Assembly (NCBI GenBank): GCA_035700805.1
Contig: DASSOG010000026.1
Span: 57,051-121,050 of the forward strand
DNA: 64,000 nucleotides
Source of the DNA: JAGWRI01 sp035700805
GTDB taxonomy: Bacteria > Gemmatimonadota > Gemmatimonadetes > Gemmatimonadales > Gemmatimonadaceae
Reading direction: 5' to 3'
The notes beneath the pieces were generated by a model. It worked only from the letters and a program-made list of their open reading frames with translations, did no database searches and had not been told where the DNA came from. Of this stretch, positions 59,122-64,000 are shown in pieces. Within the stretch, counting starts at the first letter, position 1; every line of letters begins with the position of its first letter. Position numbers and translations under genes: made by a program.

Positions 59122-60765
59122 ATGCGCCCTTGTCATCTTCCGCAGTTGACGCTCGCGATTGGACTCACCGCCGTGCTTACCGCCTGCTCCAGGTCGCAGG
59201 ACGCCAACATGAAGAATTCCGATATTGCCACGCGCCTGGCCAGGTACACGCCGGTGAAGCTCCAGGCCGACACCTCGGCGCTCTCGCCCGCCCAGCGGAA
59301 GGTCCTCCCGCTGCTGGTGGAGGCGGCCAAGCAGATGAACCCCATCTATTGGCGGGAGGCGTATGGCAACGGTGACTCGCTGCTGGCGTCGATTACCGAC
59401 CCCAAGGTGCGCGAGTATGTGCGCATCAACTTTGGCCCGTGGGATCGGATTGACAACTTCGCGAGCTTCGTGCCCGGCGTCGGGCCGCGCCCGGCCGGTG
59501 CCAACTACTATCCGCGCGACATGACCCGGGCGGAGTTCGACTCCGCCGTGGCGGGCGGGGGCGCCCATGCCGATTCGCTCAAGAGCCAGTACACCATGGT
59601 GCGGCGCGATGAAAGCGGACACCTGACCGCCATTCCCTACCACGAGTTCTTCAAGGCGCACCACGATTCGGCCGCTGCCTGCCTGGACGAAGCGGCCAGG
59701 CTGGCCCAGGACCCCGGCTTCCGCCACTACCTGACGCTGCGCGCGCAGGCACTGCGCACCGACGACTACCGGCCCAGCGACCTGGCGTGGATGGACATGA
59801 AGACCAACACGCTGGAGCTGGTGATCGGCCCCATCGAGACATACGAGGACGCCCTCTTTGGCTACAAGACCGCGCACGAGGCGTTCGTGCTCATCAAGGA
59901 CAAGGCCTGGAGCCAGCGACTGGCGCGCTACTCGGCCATGCTCCCGGCCCTGCAGCGTGGCCTGCCGGTTCCCGAGGCCTACAAGCGGGAGACGCCGGGT
60001 TCCAGCGGCGACCTGAATGCGTACGACGTGGCGTTCGTGGCCGGCCAGGCGAACGTGGGTTCCAAGACCATCGCCATCAACCTGCCCAACGATGAGACGG
60101 TGCAGTTGGAAAAGGGCACGCGGCGGCTGCAGCTCAAGAATGCCATGCGGGCGAAGTTCGACAAGATCGTGATGCCCGTGGCCGGCGCGCTCATCGATTC
60201 GGCGCAGCTAGGCCATGTGTCCTTCGATGCATTCTTTGAGGACGTGATGTTCCACGAGGTGGCGCACGGGCTCGGCATCAAGCACACCGTGAATGGCAAG
60301 GGGCTGGTGCGGACGGCGCTCAAGGAGCGCGCCTCGGCGCTGGAAGAAGGCAAGGCCGACATCCTCGGGTTGTACATGATCCGCCAGCTCAATGGCCAGG
60401 GCGAACTGGGCCAGGAGGACATCGCCGACAACTATGTCACCTTCCTGGCCAGCCTGCTGCGCTCGGTACGGTTCGGGGCGTCGGATGCGCACGGCCGGGC
60501 CAACATCGTGGCATTCAACTTCCTGAAAGAACTGGGCGCCTTCACGCGCGACGCCGCCACCGGCCGGTACCATGTGGAGCTCGACAGGTTCCGCGCCGGC
60601 ACCGACTCCCTGGCCCGCACGATCCTCACGCTGCAGGGGGATGGCGACTACGCCGGCGTCGGGGCGCTGAACGCAAAGTACGGCACCATCGGCGCCGAAT
60701 TGCAGGGTGACCTGGACCGGCTGCAGGCGCGGGGAATTCCGGTGGACATCATCTACGATCAATGA
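59122..60765 (+). CDS. M49-like (dipeptidyl-peptidase III-type) zinc peptidase lipoprotein
   Basis: A 547-residue lipoprotein (LTAC, Cys22). The zinc motif is HEVAH at 378-382 with EEGKAD at 408-413, about 30 residues on, matching the HExxxH/EExxAD pair of the DPP III-related family, in bacterial variant form with one residue fewer between the histidines. The fold pattern of the M49 group (DNFASFVPGVG, SGDLNAYDVAFVAGQANVGSKTIAINLPND in pieces) is recognisable. Probably cleaves dipeptides in the periplasm. It overlaps the gamma-glutamyltransferase gene by 7 bp, tail to tail. Confidence 0.88.
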   Translation: MRPCHLPQLTLAIGLTAVLTACSRSQDANMKNSDIATRLARYTPVKLQADTSALSPAQRKVLPLLVEAAKQMNPIYWREAYGNGDSLLASITDPKVREYVRINFGPWDRIDNFASFVPGVGPRPAGANYYPRDMTRAEFDSAVAGGGAHADSLKSQYTMVRRDESGHLTAIPYHEFFKAHHDSAAACLDEAARLAQDPGFRHYLTLRAQALRTDDYRPSDLAWMDMKTNTLELVIGPIETYEDALFGYKTAHEAFVLIKDKAWSQRLARYSAMLPALQRGLPVPEAYKRETPGSSGDLNAYDVAFVAGQANVGSKTIAINLPNDETVQLEKGTRRLQLKNAMRAKFDKIVMPVAGALIDSAQLGHVSFDAFFEDVMFHEVAHGLGIKHTVNGKGLVRTALKERASALEEGKADILGLYMIRQLNGQGELGQEDIADNYVTFLASLLRSVRFGASDAHGRANIVAFNFLKELGAFTRDAATGRYHVELDRFRAGTDSLARTILTLQGDGDYAGVGALNAKYGTIGAELQGDLDRLQARGIPVDIIYDQ

Positions 60766-63578
60766 ATGGCGCCGGCCGTGCCGGCCCGTCGGGGATCCGC
60801 GCCGGCCGTCACCCTGCCATCCTGGATCTTCAGCGCCGCGCCGTAGCCCTCGCGCCGTTCGCCGATGAGTGAGACGAGGCGCGGGGCATAGCCCATTGCC
60901 CGCAGCGCGTCCAGCACGGCGGGGCTGAAGCCGCCTTCCATCTGGATGCCGACGGGCGGCGGCGTGCGCGGCCCGGCGGCAGCCCCGGCGCCCCCGCGGC
61001 CACCCCGCCCGCGACTGAATCCACCGCTGAGGAGGAAACGAGGCAGCTCCAGGGCGGCCTGCGGGCCAAGCTGGTCGTCAATCAGGCCTATGATCGTTTG
61101 ATAAACGGCGGCCGTGATCCACGCGTTGCCCGCCGCGCCCACGGCGGCAAAGGGCACCTGATGGTCACCCGTCCCCTTGAAGATGATCGTGGGCGCGATG
61201 GTGCTGCCGTGCCGGGCATACGGGAGCCGAGCGCCATAGGCATCAGGGTCTGAGGAATACGAGCCGAGCTTGTCGTTGTAGAGGAAGCCCAGCCCCGGCG
61301 TCACGTAGAAGGTGCCGCCCCAGGTGCCCAGCGTCTGCGTGACCGCCACGATGTTGCCCGCCGCGTCGCCCACCGTGAACGCGGTGGTGCCGGTGGAGCG
61401 CGTGGGGTCCCAGTTCCGTTCCGCGGTCTGCACGTCCAGCATGGACGTCTGTCCGCTGGCGCGGGTGCAGGCAATGGAGTCGCCGCGGATGGCTTCGCGC
61501 GACAGCGCGTGGGAGGGATCCGTGCACTGCCATCGGGCGTCGGCCGTGTCCTTGCTGGTGAACGGCTGGATGTCCACCGGCCAGAGGCTGGGGTCGGCAA
61601 TCCGTCCGCGGGTGGAGGGCACCAGTTGCCAGGCCTGGATCATCGCGTTCAGCGTGGCGGCATCATCGGCATATGGCCTGGGATGCGGAAAGTGTTCCAG
61701 CAGGTTGAGCGTGGCCACCAGCTCGGCGCCCCCCGCCACCGGTGGCGCGGTGGAATAGATGGTGTAGCCACGGTAGGTGCCGCTCACCGGCTGGCGGTCC
61801 ACGGCAAAGTAGCGGGCCATGTCCGGCATGCGCATCAGGTTGCCGTGCGAGCGGAGGTCGTCCACCATGCGCTGGGCCACCTCACCCTTGTAGAAGCCGT
61901 CGGCGCCCTTGTCGGCAATCTGCCGCAGCACCCAGGCCAGATCAGGGTTTTTCAATGTGTCGCCGGCGTGGACGGGCTCGCCGTCGCGGAAGAACAGCTT
62001 GCGGGCCCCGGGCGACTTGAGGAACTGGTCGCGCTCGGTGGCCAGCGTGGTGGCCAGCGCGTCGCTCACGGGGTAGCCGTCGGTGGCCGCGCGAATGGCC
62101 GGGGCCAGCAGTTGGGCCCAGGTGAGCTTGTGGCCGCCGAACTGTTCCCAGGCGTGGTACATGCCCGCCACCGTGCCGGGCACGTTGGTCAGCGCGGGGC
62201 GTTCTTCCGGCAACTTGGGCAGCCGTTCAAGCGTGGCGTCCTCGGGCACGCGGGTCATGAACTCGATGAGGTGCGGCGTCGCCATGCCGGGCTGGTAAAT
62301 GAGCATCTGCCCATAACCCCCGGGGCCGCTGGCATCCGGTTCGGCCACGGCCAGCGCGAACGACACGGCCACCGCGGCGTCCACCACGTTCCCGCCCTCC
62401 CGCAGGATTTCCAGCCCCGCGGCGGTGGCGACGGGGCTGGCGCTGGAAACCGCCGCGCGTCCGGTGGCGGCATTGCGCAGGGGCGGGCGGGCGCCGAGCA
62501 TATCATGGAGTACTGATTTCAGGGCGTCGTCGCCAGGCGCGGCGATGGCGCGCGCGCGGTAGCGGTCGCGCAGGGCATGCCAGGCCGCCCGTCGCGCGCT
62601 CGTTCCCGAGTCGGCGCCGGTGTAGTACAACCGTTCCTGGCGCGCGAAGAATTCGTCGAACACGGCCGCATTGCGCGCGGCCCGGTTCACCGGCACCGGC
62701 CGGGCGGCAACCAGCCTGGCGCCCGGGGGCGTGGGGGCGTCCACCGTCCACATGCGGCCGGACGTGGAGAAGGCATCGTAGGCGTCGCGGTTGCCCAGCC
62801 GGTTGGGATCGCCGTTGTAGGAAACGTCCGGCGGGGCGCGCTCGACGAGCGTGAGGCGCGTGCCATCCGGGCTCCACGCCGCCTCGGCGTCGCGCTGCGC
62901 CACCACGTTCGCGTAGCTGCCGTCGGTGGACGTCACCAGCACCTGTCCGCCGTCGTCCATGGTCGTGTAGGCAATGCGCGTGCCGTCGGGAGACCAGGTG
63001 GGGTGCGTCAACCCCCGGGCACTCATGATCCCGGTGTCGCTGGAATCGCGCGCCTCCCGAAGCTGCAAGTGTCCGGTGCCGTCATTAGTGGTGACATATG
63101 CGAGCGCGCCAGTGCTGGATACGGCGGGCCACGAGTCAGCGTCCTCATGGTGCGTGACGCGGCGCTCCGATCCATCGCGACTTCTGGCGAACAGGCGGCC
63201 CACGGTGTCGAGCCCGCGGATGAAGTAGATCGTGCCGTCGGGCGCCACGCTGGGTTCGCCATCCGCGGCGCTGGTATCCGTGAGCTGGCGGGGGGTACCG
63301 CCGGCGGCCGCCACGATCCAGAGCGAGAAGTGCCCGCCGCGGTCGGATGAGAAGACCACGGAGTCGCCCGCGGGTGTCCACGCGGGTTCATGGTCCACCC
63401 AGGCTCCCTGCGTGAGCTCGTGCCACGCGCCGGCGGCGGTGCGCACCCAGAGGTCGCCGTGCAGCGACACGGCGAGCCGGCCGTCGGGCGCGTACGCGGG
63501 ATTGCGCGCGCCATTGAGCGCGGTGGTGTCCGGGCCGGCCTGGAGCAGGGCGGCAAAGGCGAGCAGGGAAGCGAGCAT
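60759..63578 (-). CDS. Gamma-glutamyltransferase fused to an N-terminal beta-propeller
   Basis: A 939-residue exported protein. Residues 1-15 are a short signal. Residues 25-270 hold PD40/TolB-type propeller blades (YAPDGRLAVS, SVAPDGTIYFIRG, WSPDGTRIAY). From about 370 to the end it is a gamma-glutamyltransferase: RAAVSSASPVATAAGLEILREGGN, PGTVAGMY, and nucleophile Thr731 in STGTTAFTVGDAAGN, leaving a small subunit of about 209 residues. The residue after the Thr pair is Ala where most have His. A Gly/Arg-rich loop (SRGRGGRGG) is inserted near 855. Such a propeller plus GGT fusion is uncommon. Substrate may be a gamma-glutamyl peptide. Confidence 0.9.
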   Translation of the reverse strand: MLASLLAFAALLQAGPDTTALNGARNPAYAPDGRLAVSLHGDLWVRTAAGAWHELTQGAWVDHEPAWTPAGDSVVFSSDRGGHFSLWIVAAAGGTPRQLTDTSAADGEPSVAPDGTIYFIRGLDTVGRLFARSRDGSERRVTHHEDADSWPAVSSTGALAYVTTNDGTGHLQLREARDSSDTGIMSARGLTHPTWSPDGTRIAYTTMDDGGQVLVTSTDGSYANVVAQRDAEAAWSPDGTRLTLVERAPPDVSYNGDPNRLGNRDAYDAFSTSGRMWTVDAPTPPGARLVAARPVPVNRAARNAAVFDEFFARQERLYYTGADSGTSARRAAWHALRDRYRARAIAAPGDDALKSVLHDMLGARPPLRNAATGRAAVSSASPVATAAGLEILREGGNVVDAAVAVSFALAVAEPDASGPGGYGQMLIYQPGMATPHLIEFMTRVPEDATLERLPKLPEERPALTNVPGTVAGMYHAWEQFGGHKLTWAQLLAPAIRAATDGYPVSDALATTLATERDQFLKSPGARKLFFRDGEPVHAGDTLKNPDLAWVLRQIADKGADGFYKGEVAQRMVDDLRSHGNLMRMPDMARYFAVDRQPVSGTYRGYTIYSTAPPVAGGAELVATLNLLEHFPHPRPYADDAATLNAMIQAWQLVPSTRGRIADPSLWPVDIQPFTSKDTADARWQCTDPSHALSREAIRGDSIACTRASGQTSMLDVQTAERNWDPTRSTGTTAFTVGDAAGNIVAVTQTLGTWGGTFYVTPGLGFLYNDKLGSYSSDPDAYGARLPYARHGSTIAPTIIFKGTGDHQVPFAAVGAAGNAWITAAVYQTIIGLIDDQLGPQAALELPRFLLSGGFSRGRGGRGGAGAAAGPRTPPPVGIQMEGGFSPAVLDALRAMGYAPRLVSLIGERREGYGAALKIQDGRVTAGADPRRAGTAGAIH

Positions 63579-63680
63579 CGGGCAGCAACTCCGTCTGGAG
63601 GCGGTGAACTGGGAAGGTCGAGCCCGGAGCGGGCGGCGTCAATCAGGATGCGAGATCCTCCGAGCCGGGCATTCGCGCGG

Positions 63681-63686
63681 TATCTT
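63681..63686 (+). promoter_or_regulatory. Candidate -10 element of the MFS gene, leaderless
   Basis: TATCTT eight bases before the ATG at 63695, in the short divergent gap with the propeller-GGT gene. If used, transcription would begin at or next to the start codon. No -35 visible. Weak. Confidence 0.2.
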
Positions 63687-63694
63687 CCCTGCCC

Positions 63695-64000
63695 ATGCCG
63701 AGTATGGACGTCGATCCACGCCGCTGGCGGCAATTGATCCTGTTGTCGCTCGCCGAGCTGTTCGGGATGTCGTTGTGGCTGGCAGCGGCGGCGGTGGGGC
63801 CGCAGTTCGCGCAGCGGTGGCACCTCACGCCGTCGCAGACCGGATGGCTGGTGACGGTGGTGCAGCTCGGGTTCGTGCTGGGCACGGCGGCATCCGCACT
63901 GCTCAACCTCGCCGACGTGATCCCGTCCGCGCGCCTGTTCGCGTCGTCGGCGCTGCTGGGAGCAGCCGCCAATGCCCTGCTCGTGCACGCGCCCAGCTAC
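63695..64000 (+). CDS. MFS transporter (3' end cut by window edge)
   Basis: First 102 codons of a major facilitator. TM1 is LILLSLAELFGMSLWLAAAAVG, TM2 begins QTGWLVTVVQLGFVLGTAASALL. The opening DPRRWRQLILLSLAELFGMSLW is like that of MFS transporters of the CynX/NimT-type or YNFM group in these bacteria. An alternative start ATG is at 63704. The gene continues to the right; substrate unknown. Confidence 0.8.
   Translation, partial: MPSMDVDPRRWRQLILLSLAELFGMSLWLAAAAVGPQFAQRWHLTPSQTGWLVTVVQLGFVLGTAASALLNLADVIPSARLFASSALLGAAANALLVHAPSY

Noticed and set aside
1..64000. tRNA, rRNA, CRISPR arrays, insertion sequences, integrases
   Set aside because: No T-loop/cloverleaf pattern outside coding sequence, no regular repeat-spacer series, and no transposase- or integrase-like frame was found by eye.

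Overview
The window is a 64 kb piece of a high-GC, Gram-negative chromosome. It carries many outer-membrane and lipoprotein genes, RND efflux pumps, Acidobacteria-type duplicated permeases (ADOP/MacB-like) with NtrY/NtrC-type regulators, and a GC-rich codon bias. This mix suggests Gemmatimonadota or possibly Acidobacteriota. That is inference: there is no rRNA or other phylogenetic marker here. I see no tRNA, rRNA, CRISPR array, insertion sequence or phage gene. The window looks like one continuous chromosomal segment cut at both edges through genes (an RND permease on the left, an MFS transporter on the right).

Layout: (1) 1-5.1 kb, minus strand: a tripartite RND efflux operon (OMF lipoprotein, adaptor lipoprotein, permease) with ATGA-type overlaps. 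(2) 5.1-5.7 kb: non-coding, with a short GC-rich tandem repeat. (3) 5.7-11.5 kb, minus: M1 metallopeptidase, Tat-exported amidase, isochorismatase-fold hydrolase, MFS exporter. (4) 11.5-26.8 kb: a secondary-lipid/polyketide locus, the most unusual part of the window. On the minus strand it encodes a 4'-phosphopantetheinyl transferase, a thioester reductase with an SCP2-like tail, a 2355-residue iterative-type megasynthase (KS, inactive KS/CLF, AT, ACP, KR, DH) and a FabL-type enoyl reductase. A Rieske oxygenase is divergent. A second minus operon holds a TPR protein, a WS/DGAT- or condensation-like acyltransferase with an HHxxxDG motif, and a Wzi-like outer-membrane barrel. Together these look like a complete route: assemble an acyl chain, reduce it off the ACP, oxygenate it, esterify it and place it at the cell surface. 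(5) 26.9-36.3 kb: an orphan ADOP permease divergent from a TetR regulator that heads a second RND operon (TolC, adaptor, permease). (6) 36.4-49.4 kb: mostly plus-strand household and envelope genes: DedA, a DUF2157-like membrane protein, a large outer-membrane barrel, a GGDEF cyclase, Tag glycosylase, a GT-C glycosyltransferase, an O-antigen-ligase-like protein (minus), a P1 peptidase, a Lys/Ala-rich AT-hook protein and an aromatic amino acid decarboxylase-like enzyme. (7) 49.4-57.5 kb, minus: a complete ABC efflux operon (adaptor, two ATPases, ADOP-type permease, NtrC-type regulator, NtrY-type kinase) preceded by an almost consensus sigma-54 promoter and a perfect inverted repeat, so the operon appears to encode its own activator. 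(8) 57.6-64 kb: a proline-rich lipoprotein, an NTF2-like lipoprotein, an M49-like metallopeptidase lipoprotein, a gamma-glutamyltransferase fused to a beta-propeller, and the start of an MFS transporter.

Function calls rest on motifs and family resemblance read by eye; no search was run. Starts were moved from the longest frame wherever a signal peptide, overlap or promoter pointed to a shorter one, and this is stated for each gene.
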